Part shown: piece after piece, positions 12,852-25,011 of the stretch
Numbering within the stretch: the first letter of the stretch is position 1
Layout: each line of letters starts with the position of its first letter
From: Anastatus disparis
Lineage: Eukaryota; Arthropoda; Insecta; Hymenoptera; Eupelmidae
Reading direction: 5' to 3'
DNA length: 64,000 bases
Assembly: GCA_017163975.1 (NCBI GenBank)
Contig: JAFFSR010000008.1
Coordinates: 1,125,501 to 1,189,500, forward strand
Notes under the pieces: model-generated
What the model was told of the DNA's origin: nothing
The model's input: only the letters and a program-made list of their open reading frames with translations
Databases searched by the model: none
Made by a program: the position numbers and the translations under genes

Positions 12852-15399
12852 CGAGGGGCTTTTCACTAAAATACTCTTGCAAAGAGTGGTAAGAGTTTTG
12901 TAAAAGTATTGTGAGTATACAAGAGTTTTATAAGAGTATTGGAGTTTAAAAATTGATCAGAGTATGCGAAGAGTAAGAGGAGTATTAAAAAAAAATCAAA
13001 AAGTATGCAAAGAGTAGGATGAGTATTTAAAAAAATCAGAGAGTATGCAAAGAGTAAGATGAATATTCAAAATAATTAAAGAGCATGCAAAGAATACAAT
13101 GAGTATTCAAAAAAATTCTTGGATATTCAAAAGATTCGATTTTTTAAATTTTATATATATAATAAAAATGCAATTAATTATTTACAAAATTACGAAATTA
13201 ATAAAGAAAACAAATAAGTTTTTTGATAAAGGACTCAGCTGAGTGAGATATTCAAAGAGTCGACGGATGTATGGGTCGATGGATTGATAGATTAATACGT
13301 TTAAAGAGGAAAAAGTTGATTGGTTCGTTGATGGACCGTTAGAATAATGAAATGATAGGTCAATAAGTTAATAAATAGTTGAGTTAAATATAAATCTATG
13401 TTATTTTGGGTTGTTATATTTATGAATTAATCGGTCGATGGGTTGATAAATCAATGGGTTGATGGGTGGATAAATGAATCTATCGATAGCTTGATCGGTC
13501 GATGAATTAATAGGTTGATAATAATCAATCAATAATTAATTAATAATAATTAATTATTAAATTGTATAATAATGTAAAAAATTATTTTAAGTAACATTTC
13601 AATTATTTTAAAATTGAATGTTATTATAAAAAATTTTTACTCAAAATAAGTGATTATTACATTAATTTTAAATTAAATAAATCCAGCTATTAATTCGCTT
13701 AGAATATAGTGAATAAAAAGGAAATTTAAATTATAAGCTGATACATTAATATTTTGTATGTTACTGGTTACATTTCACATACATATTTTATGTAATATTC
13801 TAAAATAATTAAAATAATAGTAATTATTAATTTTCTACATTGTAAATATCAAACTAAATAAAAAATAATTGATGAATCGACCATTTTAGTTAGGGTAATT
13901 TCTATTAGGGCTATTTTTAAATTATAAAATACACAAATATATAAAAATACATTTTTATATATTTAATAAAGTAGTTTAGTCCAATAAAAACACATATCTT
14001 TTTATGATTACAATTTTTTATAGTTTTCACTATTACTTTATTTATTTTATATAATTATTTACCGATATATTACTGGTTGAACACAATAAGATTTTTTTTT
14101 TATTTTGATAAGGTATTCCATATTGCTTATACCAAACATAATAGCATAATAAGTAACTTTTTCTTATGCACGGTGGCAAAATCTATTAACTATTCGTAGC
14201 TTAAATTTAACTATTTCTAAATATAGGTATGTTTTACGTGAAATTTTAAACAAAAAATGTTGCGATTTATTTTATTTAAAAATAAATACTTTTTAGAAAA
14301 TAAAATCAGAAATTTAACTATTAAAAATAATGTTTGGCAAAAAATAAGTTGTATATTACATGTCATTCCTAACAAAAAATATTCTTATTACCAAAAGTTA
14401 ATTACTAGTAAGAAATGGATTTAAAAGTTGATCTATGCAAAGGATGAAGTTGAATTTAAACAGTTGAGAAAAATAAAATATTGGCAAAATGAAAAAATAT
14501 AACCTTTAGAATTACTAGTTTACAAAAATATTATAAAAACCAGTTATTTGTCCTCACTAGATTGAAATATAATAATATTTCATAAAGTTGACGAAAAATT
14601 TTATTGTCTCCTGTTTGAGAAAAAGTCGGAAAAAGTTTTACCTACGAAAATTTCATAAATTGATATAAGTACATCAACAATCGTTTAATAGGTACATTTT
14701 TTTTAAAAAACTATATTTCTCTTACTAAATAAATTTTTTTTTAATTATAACTTTTTTGTTATAATTAATAATATATACGTCAACGTAACTAATATTAATA
14801 AAGAGATGCGTTGTTAGATAAAGACTCAGAATTCAGCGTTATATTAATAAGATCTATTACGATCTGTTCTATTTATCAAACATGATATAAAATGACTTAT
14901 CGTCGAAATCAATAAAATAATAAAATCAATATTACTAAAATTCTATTTGTTAAATATTTAAATTAATTGCATTGAATCAATTTAACTGTAAATATTATGT
15001 TCCGGTTTTTATAAACTTGGCATATACTCTTCTATTTATTTGTACTCATGTATACTCATTCGTACTTATATATACTCACTCGTACTCATGCATACTTATT
15101 TAAACTTACGTAAACTCATTAACACTCTTGCAAATTTCTGAATATTCATCCATACTCTTAAATACTTATTTGTACTCTTGAATACTCATTGGTACTCTTG
15201 CATACTTTTTAATATTCATTTGTATTCTACAAATACTCATTCTTACTCTTGCATACTCACTAAATCTCTTTCAAACTTTTTCGTATTTATTTACTTAAAG
15301 CGTTCACCAAAAGAGTATTGGAGAGTACGCATGAGAACTAAAGAATGCTTGAGAGTACGGAAGAGTTATTCTATAAGTATTTCAGTGAGAAACCCCTCG
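12852..15399. mobile_element. Fold-back type inverted-repeat DNA element, about 2.55 kb
   Basis: The ends are inverted: CGAGGGGCTTTTCACTAAAA on the left, and on the right the complement of CGAGGGGTTTCTCACTGAAA. Inside each end lies a degenerate tandem repeat of AGAGTATGCAAAGAGTA type: 12,880-13,140 in one orientation and 15,010-15,390 in the other. TTGTGAG at 12844-12850 and 15400-15406 is a likely 7-8 bp target duplication, which suits hAT-like elements. The centre is AT-rich and includes a degenerate GGTTGATGGGTCGATG-like repeat at 13,255-13,525. No transposase is visible, so it would be non-autonomous. Confidence 0.72.
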
Positions 15400-16407
15400 T
15401 TGTGAGTTTGAGTTGAAGCTCAAACCTGATCAATTGGAATGTTGCATGAAATTTTTTTTAAAATCAATTACATCCGTTATTAAGAAAATGAAAAAATAAA
15501 GGACACGTATTTTTTTTTTTTTTATGAAAATGAAAACTTGAAGAGATAGAGGCAGTTGAAATTGGTGTGATGTCACGATTGTCATTTTGCCAATAGCAAT
15601 CGTGACGTCATTGATCATAGCACTGTATCTATATACATCAAAATTGTAATAACTTATATCGGCTGTAACTTTTGCAATTCATCATATTTTGAAAAACAAA
15701 AAAATACGGGTCTTTTATTTTTTCGTATTCTTTCTGACGGATACCATACATTTTTTCATGCAAAATGCTAATTCTAAGCCTCAAAGAGCTTTATTTGTCT
15801 TGAGTAAAATCAACACACAAATTTGAAAATGTTTTATAACCATAATAAACATTATGTTTACATCAATTACCTTGAAGATAAAAATAAATCATTAATGAAA
15901 ATATTTGTAGATAATACACACATCAAAATCAATTTCGAGTTTTTTCGATCGTAAATCGAATGTTAAATTTGTAATGTATTCACAATCAATTTTCAAGTTT
16001 ATAATTAATCCTCAATTTAGAAAATAAAAACACAAAAATCTGACGTTAAACTCTTTTCAGTTATTTAATTAATTCTTTCATTTCGAGTTGAAGCTAAAAC
16101 TTGATCAACTATTAATGCAAAGGCCGTTGAATTCTCTCGAATTCATTTGACGTACAATTTGAGAATGTATCGAGCGCATATGAGACTGGTTTTGAACTAT
16201 ATATATGCTGAGGTAAATATTATTCCAGTCGAGTGTAATATTCTTGACAGAATGATATCAACATAATTTCAGTTACAATAGAGCTGAATCATTTTACAAA
16301 TTTTAAACAAATTTTATTTGCAAAAGTTTTTTTGTGTTGCAGAATAGTATTTTTCACCAACTGAATTCTCACCCAACAAGAATCATCTTCTTGGATTAGT
16401 TGCTCTC
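15400..16407. other. Non-coding flank upstream of the virus-like gene block
   Basis: AT-rich, no gene seen. It contains the diverged uninterrupted version (16,035-16,115) of the fold-back insertion site. ACTATATATATGCTGAGG near 16,200 could be a promoter element for the gene at 16,408, but nothing proves it. Confidence 0.45.
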
Positions 16408-16769
16408 ATGACATTTAAATCCATTTCTAATATCGACAAAGGTAGTTATCTATTTCATGTTCGACAGGAAGAAATTGTTTTATTGACTGGTAGTTATGAA
16501 ATCGAAGATATAGAGAACTATCTCAGTGAAACATTGGCAGCAAAAAGTATCTTAATCAGTATTGAACCAAACAATAATATACTTCGCAGTGAAATAAAAT
16601 GCAATCGTCCGATTGATTTTAGACCAGAATATTTGATAGAACCCTTATTAGGTTTCGCAAAACGTGTTCTATAGATCATTTACAAGTGCGTGTACTCGAT
16701 CAAGACGGAAATTTAATTAACTTTCGTGAAAAAACTATTACAGTTAGATTATTTATTAAATCAGTATAA
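16408..16769 (+). pseudogene. Virus-like element gene 1 remnant
   Basis: An 88-codon frame opens at 16408 and stops at 16674. A second homologous-looking piece (16686-16769, another frame) carries a DQDGNLINFR motif followed by a basic end and a TAA. From memory, both pieces belong to one short conserved protein type found as unnamed proteins in insect and other invertebrate genomes, with a GSYEIEDIE motif early and DQDGN late. Here the middle is deleted and the frame shifted. The protein's role is unknown to me; a virion or replication role is possible given its neighbours. It is the first of four same-strand genes with short gaps, the layout of a viral or Polinton-like cassette. Family membership is recalled, not searched. 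Confidence 0.6.
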
Positions 16770-16964
16770 AAATTGGGAGTGGTTTATAACCATAAAAATA
16801 GCAAAGGGTATGTAAGTAAACCAAGATGGCAATTGAACATCAGTCGTCATCGACAAGACAAAGTACTAACACGGCAGAATATTTGGTTCTTAAAAAGCTA
16901 AAGCTTAAAAATAGGAACTCCTGGTGGAAAATTACATGTTTAATTTTTTTCTGTTTTCATCGAA

Positions 16965-18119
16965 ATGGAGGAAATCCTAAACATAAGGTCAGGAGTAATA
17001 TTAGATGAGTCAATACCTCACAACGAAATTATTCTCTTTGACGGAATCGATTTTATCCCTTCGTCGGTAGTTAGCTAAGGTCTTCATCTTTCTATAGACA
17101 CCTATAAGTGCAAAAAATATACAATTGGTGAAAAGTTATGAGCCAAAAACAAAAGGGTGCCCACAACCAAATCCTTTCCCATACTATAGAGATTGACCGT
17201 TGTGAGAATGTGAAATTGACCACCGTTATGAAGGGTTGAGTATCACTCAACCCTTGTCAAACTTTGATTTTAGAAAATGCTAGTTGGATTAATATAGCAG
17301 AAACTTGAAAAATCATTAATAACAATGGCTATTTTGATATTTTCATAGCTCTCAGTATGATTTTAATCTTTGACGAAGATTATCACAAAATAATAGTCAA
17401 TATTAAACATAAACTTATTTTTACGAGATCCAGAAGCGATATTAAAGCTGTAATACAAAACCTGATGCTGCTCATGTTTTCAAAAATTTCATAATTGATC
17501 TTTTAAGGATCGAGTGACTTATGTCTCATATATAGTTATCCAATAAATGTAATATTTGCATGCTTTGACAAATCAAGAAATAAACCTATCACAATGAGTT
17601 TTTGTTTCTGGGAATCATACGAGTATCCATTATTACCTGCATCAACGAAACATATGGACAGTCGAAACATGTAATCAACTAGAAAGGCCTTTTTCCATCA
17701 TTCTTGGTTTTCAGACAAGGACAAAAACTGCTAAAGCTAGTCAGTTCGATCACTGCGATTTGAGCAATGCAAAACTATTCCTCAATTCTCATTACTATCC
17801 TTACGGAAATATAAATCTTGACATTGTCAATAATCAGTATGCAATCTTATACAATATGTACCCTAATTTCCAAAATCCGTTTTATGATAAGGAGTCTGAG
17901 ACAATGCTTAAAAAATCAAATCATATCAACCATATGCCACTGATAGTCATCGATTATTCAAAACGAAACGATTCTCTGAAGAGTGCTCTAATTGATGTTC
18001 GTCTTGAATTCGAGACCAAACAAAACTTTCTAGCTGGAACTTCAGCTTACTGTCTCATCTTACATGATCAAATTATAGAATACAACGGTGTAAGTGGTGA
18101 TGTTAGGAAATCAGTCTAA
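16965..18119 (+). pseudogene. Virus-like element gene 2 remnant (capsid-like candidate)
   Basis: The start at 16965 opens a 37-codon acidic frame. Conserved-looking blocks then continue in shifting frames across 17,310-17,760, and a 119-codon frame (17760-18119) ends the gene. The last part contains HYYPYGNINLDI, an ILYNMYPNFQ block and LEFETKQNFLAGTSAYCLIL. That tail resembles the C-terminal end of an abundant unnamed protein in hymenopteran genomes which I suspect is a jelly-roll capsid protein of an integrated DNA virus or virus-like transposon. That assignment is inference. At least three frameshifts and several stops break it. Length fits a protein near 380 residues. Gene 1 lies 195 bp upstream and gene 3 follows after 88 bp. 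Confidence 0.55.
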
Positions 18120-18207
18120 AGGAGTGGGAATAGTCTGACTTTCAAAAAAGTGGGGATAATAAGATATAAGAAAGCGAGAGCAAGCTGAGATCTCATTCTT
18201 TAACAAG

Positions 18208-18741
18208 ATGGAATACGCAGTAGACTTACAAGGTTTTAAAAGGCTAGGTATAGAGTTTGTTTTAAAATAGTTGGCTACTGATCCTATCGTCGAGTTGGAT
18301 GAATCTGCGGCGCATCTTTTTATACTGCCTTTTCCTTGAAAAAAGTTAACTTTGGAATACAAGCGTGAAAATCTCTGGCTCGAGCTTTGCTATCATGGAC
18401 TAGCTTAGAATTCTGGAGATCACGACCATATTGAAATAGAAAAAATTCCTTTACAAACTCTGCACAACGCTTCACAAGTTATCGTAATTGGTAAAGTGAA
18501 CGAAGATTGGTTAAAAAAATTTGTTTTACAAGTGATTGATATCAGTAAACTGGGTATTCCCCATTTCGATCAACAGCTAACTAAAACAGTCTCTTGCTCA
18601 CGTCATAATTGCACGTATAAAAATACGCGTGTTGTTAACAATGTTAAATCAATACGAAAATTGTACTCCAGTAACTTCAGTGATTGGGTTATAGATTTGG
18701 AAGACACTCGTGTAAATAAAGATAATAAATCAGTTCTGTGA
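18208..18741 (+). pseudogene. Virus-like element gene 3 remnant
   Basis: One reading frame of 178 codons from ATG at 18208 to TGA at 18739-18741 is interrupted only by three in-frame stops: 18268-18270, 18337-18339 and 18406-18408. The legible features are an N-terminal LQGFKRLGIEFVLK segment, an aromatic/WLE..YHGL block, then WLKKFVLQVIDISKLGIPHF and a Cys/His stretch (CSRHNC). The combination is familiar from unnamed invertebrate element proteins, but I cannot give a function. Point nonsense mutations without frameshifts suggest the gene died more recently than gene 2. The end overlaps the region where gene 4 begins. Confidence 0.6.
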
Positions 18742-19174
18742 AAAAAAAGTTATTAATCAGTATAAAGTATTTGGTGGATATGCAAAGATTCAATCAGTCT
18801 CGTAATGACTATATTCTCAAAGAGGTGGCTATAATGCGTAGACTTTCGAAAGAGTACAAAGAACAAAATACGTGGTTAAAACATAACTACCATAGATTAT
18901 CATGGAGCTCTGGTACCATTCTGTATACTGGCATAGGCAACATTTTAAGAGAAGCTCTACATGATGCGACCAAAATTTTTTTGGTGGATAGCATGAGCAA
19001 AAGTGGCTTGAAAACTTTAAATTTAAAGTTTGTGACATGACAGAAATGGGTTTTCAACCAGCTTATAAAACAAAACTAGTTACTGTTTGCCCAAACCATA
19101 AAGATACGTACAAAGCTCGCTGCGCTCTGCAAACCGTTAGACTTATAAAAGGATACTTAACTAAAAACAAATAA
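18738..19174 (+). pseudogene. Virus-like element gene 4 remnant
   Basis: A 100-codon frame (to 19040) carries RNDYILKEVAIMRRLSKEY, then a WLKHNYHRLSWSSGTILYT block and REALHDATKIFLVDSMSKSG. After a one-step frameshift near 19,030 the protein continues to a TAA at 19172-19174 with a CPNHKDTYKARC motif, a possible metal-binding Cys-His pair. The W-S-G block echoes one in gene 3, so genes 3 and 4 may be related or share a fold. The start is unclear because the first dozen codons look non-homologous. Function unknown. Confidence 0.58.
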
Positions 19175-19800
19175 ATTGATTTATTATACCATAGAAAGTA
19201 AAAAGGAGAGATAATGCTTAGTGAATGTATCTCACAGATAGAGGGTGATGGTTCGGGCTGTCATTATTTCCTATAAACAGCATACATATCATGATTTACA
19301 TTTATTTCATCACGGGACAAACTCCAAGTCATACCCCTTAAAATTGATCAAAGGATACTCCTCTTCTTCCACCTGATAAAAAGGTGAAGGATGAAAAAAC
19401 AACATGGAAAGGGAACTATGAAAAATGCAAATCACAAATGCTATCTAAGTATATGAAATGTAAAAAACTATAAAATGTTAGATTAAGTAGATGGAAATGG
19501 GAACTTGAAAGTCCTGTGATTGACTTCAGGACTTCCTCGAAAAATAGCATACCGATCTCAGCTCACTGAGCTACAATCAATTACCCCACGACGAAACCCT
19601 ATACTGGGTCTAGCTTAGGTGATACAGGAATGGTTTTTCCACCAAAAAACCCTAAGCCCGTTCTAGATCAACTGATACAAAAACGACTGCTGCTTTTAAA
19701 CCAAGTGATACAGAAACAGCAGCTGTTTCTAGATCAGATGATACAGAACCGGCTTAGCTAATCTACTTCCCTCCACCTCACTTTCCTTTTATCACCATTC
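19175..19800. repeat. Non-coding stretch with a short imperfect repeat
   Basis: No gene seen. Between 19,610 and 19,757 a roughly 35-bp phrase containing CTAGATCA(A/G)(C/A)TGATACAGAAAC-like text recurs about four times with changes. The rest is unremarkable AT-rich DNA. Confidence 0.5.
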
Positions 19801-19828
19801 TCGATCCTTTTCATCCATGTCTGGTATA

Positions 19829-20540
19829 CGTATATTTACTGTATATATTATCATTGTTATTTCTGTAGCTTTTGCACGTGTTGATTTTTACATATTATAT
19901 TTTGAAGTTATATTTGCTGAAAACGAAGTACTGTCGACTGTGCTATCACATTTTGTGTTGGAAGCGATTTCAGTGCCACTTTTTGTGAAGGACTGAGTAG
20001 CAGACTATATGCATGTATGAACTGCTCAATAGCTAAGGCACTTTCCTGTATTATCAACTTTAACTACTATCAACCTGTCATCATTAGCATTTGCTGCATG
20101 TGGCTTGTGCATGATACGTTTGCTGCTTGATTCGCTAAAGGCATTGACGTTCCTGTGCAGTGCGCATTTTACATAAATGCATGCTCACGGTGGTACGTAT
20201 ATTTCTTGTACACATCATCAGTAATATTCCTGTAGTTTATGCACGTGCTGATTTTTGAGTATTGCATTTTGAGGCTACATCTGCTGAAAGCGGAATACCA
20301 TTAACTGTACTGTCATATTTCATGCGGGAAACGACTACAGTGCTACTTTTTGCGTGTGAGAGTCCGGCGAACTACTGGTTCTCTTGGCAATAATATTTTG
20401 CATCTTATTACATCATGTTTTCGAGAGGAGTGATGTAGCACTCTTTATTCATGTGCGAATTTTCCAGTTGCCAAAGCCACTTCCTATATTATCAACTGTA
20501 ACGATAAAGTGATCAACTTTAATTCATCGTTTGCTCAACA
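19829..20540. repeat. Diverged tandem duplication, about 370 bp
   Basis: 19,829-20,080 and 20,190-20,540 share an ordered set of landmarks: GTACGTATATTT-like start, TTTGCACGTG/TTATGCACGTG, GCTGAAA(A/G)CG, the phrase TGCCACTTTTTG/TGCTACTTTTTG, and a CACTTCCT(G/A)TATTATCAACT end. Divergence is considerable. No coding frame is conserved. Confidence 0.65.
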
Positions 20541-20572
20541 ACAATTCTACTTCAATTTATTTTCAATCTTAA

Positions 20573-20951
20573 GAGGAGGCCGTATAGCTCTGTCCTTGTC
20601 TAATCTAAATTTTCGTTATTATTAATAAATTAGATATTTTTATACAAAAGTAAGGACATAGCCCAATAGATTTAAGGACGAGCAAACGATCCTATTCTAT
20701 GAAAAAATATAAAATTTTCATTATTTTTCGAGTGAGGTCTGAAACGGAAAAATAATTGAATTTGATAACTGTTTTTTCGTTTCAGACCTCACTCGAAAAA
20801 TAATGAAAATTTTATATTTTTTCATAGAATAGGATCGTTTGCTCGTCTTTAAATCTATTGGGCTATGTCCTTACTTTTGTATAAAAATATCTAATTTATT
20901 AATAATAACGAAAATTTAAATTAGACAAGGACAGAGCTATACGGCTGCCTC
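20573..20951. mobile_element. Hairpin MITE 1 (TTAA target)
   Basis: A 379-bp element that is almost entirely one inverted repeat: about 180-bp arms around a short centre near 20,760. Ends read GAGGAGGCCGTATAGCTCTG and its near-complement. TTAA flanks both sides (20569-20572 and 20952-20955), the signature of piggyBac-type insertion. It shares the GAGGAGG...CTGTCC end with the elements at 38,331 and 49,828, but its interior differs from theirs. Confidence 0.88.
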
Positions 20952-20955
20952 TTAA

Positions 20956-21232
20956 TCCCATTTTTAATCTTAATCCCATTTTTATTGCGTATTGCCATTT
21001 GTCATTGCATCTGTGGTTCACCTGGTAAATGCTGCTTGTTATGCTAATGTTCAGTGTTCGGCATTGATGTTTCATTAAACAGTCAAGCTTTAACAAGGCT
21101 TGTGGCTTCTCCTCTCTCTCCTTTAACAGAGCCACTGCTAAGATAAGGCTGTGCTAACGTGTCTATCACACCAGCTTCTCTGACTGTTTTTTCTGCGGAC
21201 GGAGTCTCTTTTTTTCCTAAGTCGCTGTCTGC
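20956..21232. other. Spacer and probable 5' leader of the non-LTR element
   Basis: No gene recognised. Sequence from about 21,150 becomes C/T-balanced and GC-richer like the following retrotransposon, so the element's 5' end probably lies in this stretch. Confidence 0.45.
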
Positions 21233-21802
21233 TTGTTCTCTTTCAAACGCTGCTCTTATTCCGACAATATATCTAACCTTACTGAACTTCTAGAGGCTTT
21301 GAAACAACATCGGTCAGAAATGAATGCTCAACAAACGGCGATACTCAAGAGACAGGCTGATGAGCATCATGAGAAGATTAAAAAGGAACTATTATTGAAT
21401 CGTGAGGAGCAACGCAATTTCCGTGAGTTATTAGAGTAGCACGAGGTCAAAATTAATGCCATCAAGTCTGACTTAACTCATCGTCATAGCGCCGTTCAGA
21501 TGGATGAGTGTGAGGATCTTATCTCAGGCATCCCTTTGACGGTTGACATTTCGAATCGTGATTTTTTTAACAAAATCTTCAGTGCCATAGACATTTATTT
21601 TAATCAGGCATTTGTTGTTAGTACTCGCCAGTTGTCGCTACCAGCTAAACCTAATATGGATGTTAGCCAAACGTCTGCTTCAGCTAATGTAAATAGCCCT
21701 TCTTCTTTTGATGTGCCGTCTAGTAACTTCATTTTTAAATATGTTTCTGCCACCATCAGGGACTCAGATATAATAATAAGACACGGCAAAGCTGTATTTT
21801 AA
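21233..21802 (+). pseudogene. Non-LTR retrotransposon ORF1 remnant
   Basis: A single frame from 21233 to 21802 contains one in-frame TAG (21437-21439). The N-terminal half is a charged, Gln-rich predicted coiled coil (LLEALKQHRSEMNAQQTAIL onward). The second half runs into DISNRDFFNKIFSAID and a Ser-rich linker. Past 21,802 frame-shifted pieces continue (RKEKFPNPFVRSLTVF near 21,915), so ORF1 originally extended to about 22,180. There is no zinc knuckle. The position just before an endonuclease/RT reading frame identifies it as ORF1, whose product normally binds element RNA. Confidence 0.7.
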
Positions 21803-22179
21803 ATCTTGTTGTCAACTCTTTGGTGCGGGTGGGGGAAATGATAATGTATTTCTGAGTGCCTTATGGCCTAAGTAGACGCATGAACTGCTTAAGTCCGCTT
21901 ATAAGATTTCTCGTAAGGAAAAATTCCCTAATCCATTCGTTAGGTCTCTAACTGTCTTCATGAAAACTTCTGCCAGGGCTAAGCCCCGAGCTATCCATAC
22001 TGAAACTGATCTATCTGTTTTTAAAGATTTTCAAAAAAATTGACGGTGTCTGAAGTCTTATGTGACTAATTTTAATTCTAATGTCAATGTTTCTTTTGTA
22101 GGTGAATTTCTTAATTTTGATCGTGGTTCTAATGCTATAATTACTGCTCCTACGTTAACTAAGCGCAAGGAAAATTTAC

Positions 22180-24609
22180 TTGTTGCTTATATAAATGTGA
22201 ATAGATTTATGTTGCATTAAACCTAATTAGAACCCAATGTCTCGACAAAGGTTATGATATTTTAGCTCTGAAACTTTTCTATCAGCACTTGATGATGATG
22301 ACATTTTTACTATTCCCGGTTATAATCTATTTTGATTAGATAGAGTTGGAAAAGAGGGCAGTAGGTTTGTGGCTAACATTGGCAAGGAGTATAAGGTTAC
22401 AGTTCTACATCACTTTGACTGCAGTTTTAATAATGAGCCTAAGTGTTTGCTGCTTGATGTTGAAGTTTTGAGAAGTTTCTCTTTGCCTTTGTTTATACCC
22501 ATCCTAAGGCTACTTTCCCTGCTGATTTCTTTAATGTTCTGTCTGGACTCAGCAACAAATACAAAAACATTCCTATCAAAGGTAATTTCCCAACTTAATT
22601 AAGTCGTGACCTGCCATTTATAGCAGGAATTGGAATTTAAGGTTCCCAGACTTCTCAGCTCTCCAAAAAAGTTTTATGCTTGTAGGCTGGATTCTGTGAA
22701 TACTGACTTTCTTAATGCTTTTCTTGCAAATTTCTTAAAAGCTAGTTCACATGAGACCAATTGTTATGTTCATAGTAATGTAAGTAATTCTGTGTTGTCC
22801 CCTTCTTTTTTTGTTCATAACATAATTAGCTTAAAATCTAATCTTGATGAGCAGGTGGATGTCTTCTCTACGGCTATTATTGATGTCTTTGACATGTATG
22901 CTCCTCCTAAGCTGAATGTAATACGTCCTGATAGCAAGCCCTGGGTTTCTCATGATATCCGGTTCCATCTGTTGCTAGCGACTATCCTCTATTGACTCAG
23001 AGAGTTGTTGACGAGATATTGAGCATACCTCCGTCTGACTTTCAGCCAATTGTCGATTCTCATGTGATTGATGCTACCAAATTTAATTATTTTATCGTAT
23101 CTGCAACTTCTAAGTCATCAAGATGTGATGGTATTTCCGTGATATACTTATTGCTTGCTGTCCCCTTTGTTCTTGGACCATTGACGGCGCTTATGAACAA
23201 CCATCTTACTTTTTCACATTTTTAAACTAATTAAAAAAGAGCTTCCATTTTGTCTTTGGTAAAGTCTAAATCAGTTTCCACACTAGATCAAACTCGACCT
23301 ATTGCTAGACTTTGTGGGATTTCCAAGGTTCTTAAAAGAGTTGTTCATGAGCGATTCTCGCGATTCCTTGAGTCGAGTAATCTTTTAAATGAGTCTGGCT
23401 TCAGACCGGGGCACAATACTCAATCAGCTCTTTTTAATAATGTGGAGGATGTTGGGTTAGCTATCGATAGGAGAACAGTCACTGCCCTTTTTCTTTTTGA
23501 CTTCTCCAATGCTTTCGATAGGGTACCTCCTCGACTGCTTCTTCATAAACTACATGGTTTTTCAATTGTTCTGACGGTGTTATAAAATGGTTTACCTCTT
23601 ACCTTCAAGGTAGATTGCAGTCTATCAAAGAACTGGATCAATCGAGTTCTTTTTTTTTAATTTCAAAATACTGCTCAGTTTTGGATGAGTGTTAATTCTG
23701 GTGTTCCACAGGGCAGGGTCTTGGGTCCATTATTATTTTATTTATTCGTCAATGATCTGCTTGAACTTGAAGTTCTGAAGTACTCAAAATACATGATGTA
23801 CGCGGATGATCTGCAAATTTATCGATCATTTTCGATAGTGAAATAGAGGAAGAAATTTTTGCTATCAACTGTGATGATGAAGCTATTGTCGAATGGGCAT
23901 CAGTCAATGGTCTTAAACTTAATGCTCTTCAAACTCAGATTATCATTCTTGGTAGTAAGCAGTTTATCTCTAGGCCTAATTTTTCTCGAATTTTACCCAT
24001 TGTAGTAATGATCAGCCTATTCCTTTCTCTAAAGGAATCAGAAGCCTAGGTTTATGGTTGGAGCAGACTCTCAACTGAGAGAGACAAGTAAATGCTAATG
24101 TAGGTAGAGTGCATGGAGTGCTTCATTCGCCTAAGTTTTATAGACGCTCGCTTTCAAGAAAGGTGAGGAAAGTCCTTACTAAGTCGATGATTTTTCCTCA
24201 CTTTGATTATGTTTGTGTGGTCTACAACAATCTCTTCAATTACCAAAACTTAAAACTTCCCAGGATCCTTAATGCCTGTGTGAGATTCGTTTACGGTAAT
24301 ATTGCTTTTCGCGAGCATGTGACTCCTTATAGGCTTAACGATTAGCTTTTGGTTCGAGGAAGAAGAAAGTATTTTATGATTTCGTTAGCATATTCTATTA
24401 TTTCTGGACACAGCCTAGCTTTCCTGGCCAACCAGTTCACCAGAGTTGACATTGACTCTAGTGTTCGCTCTTCTAGTCGTAGGTTGCCTAGAGTTCTCGT
24501 CTGTCCAGCTGTTCGCACGAGCACTTTGCAAAACTCGTTCAGGCATTTCGCTACTGATTTCTTAAATGAACTAAGTTCTGAAGCTATCACTTCAATCTTC
24601 TTTGAGTAA
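22180..24609 (+). pseudogene. Non-LTR retrotransposon ORF2 remnant (endonuclease and RT), jockey superfamily
   Basis: Scattered frames in correct order show APE-type endonuclease traces (PGYNLF at 22,315; VTVLHHFDCSFNN at 22,400; SKPWVSHDIR at 22,935). Reverse transcriptase follows: PIARLCGISKVLKRVV and SGFRPGHNTQSAL at 23,300-23,440, FLFDFSNAFDRV with the first catalytic Asp at 23,500, GVPQGRVLGP near 23,700, and YADDLQIY near 23,800. The thumb-like tail has IFPHFDYVCVVYNN and a long Arg-rich end to 24,609. At least eight stops or frameshifts break it. The tail style fits jockey/CR1-like clades; the clade is inferred only. Confidence 0.82.
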
Positions 24610-25011
24610 GGTACTACCAGGACAATCGAAAAGCACACATTCGACTGGTTACTCGATGGTGAGCGCGTAGATTGGTGTAGGGAAGCAACTCCCCTAGGCT
24701 GAGCCCTAGAGGCTGCGGGATCACCAGCTTACATGTGCGATTTAATTTTGTAATTGCTTGTTTGCATTGTTTATTTAATTAATTCCTAAATTTTTCATAT
24801 TTTTATTTTTTATTGCAATGTTTAGAAGCTTATTTACAGCTTTGTACAACATTATTATTGTTATTCAGTGTTATTCAATTTTTAGATTTTTGTGTCTTTG
24901 TTTTATTTACATTAGTTTTATAGTATATTAATTCATTATATTTTTATGTACTGGTTGAGTTATATGAAGTACGATCCCATTATTAATAAAATTATTGTAA
25001 AATCAAATCAA
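24610..25011 (+). mobile_element. 3' UTR and terminus of the non-LTR element
   Basis: AT-rich non-coding tail following ORF2. It ends near 25,010 with ATTAATAAAATTATTGTAAA, a short A/T-rich terminal phrase that recurs at 25,257-25,290. That recurrence marks the 3' end of the family. Confidence 0.6.
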
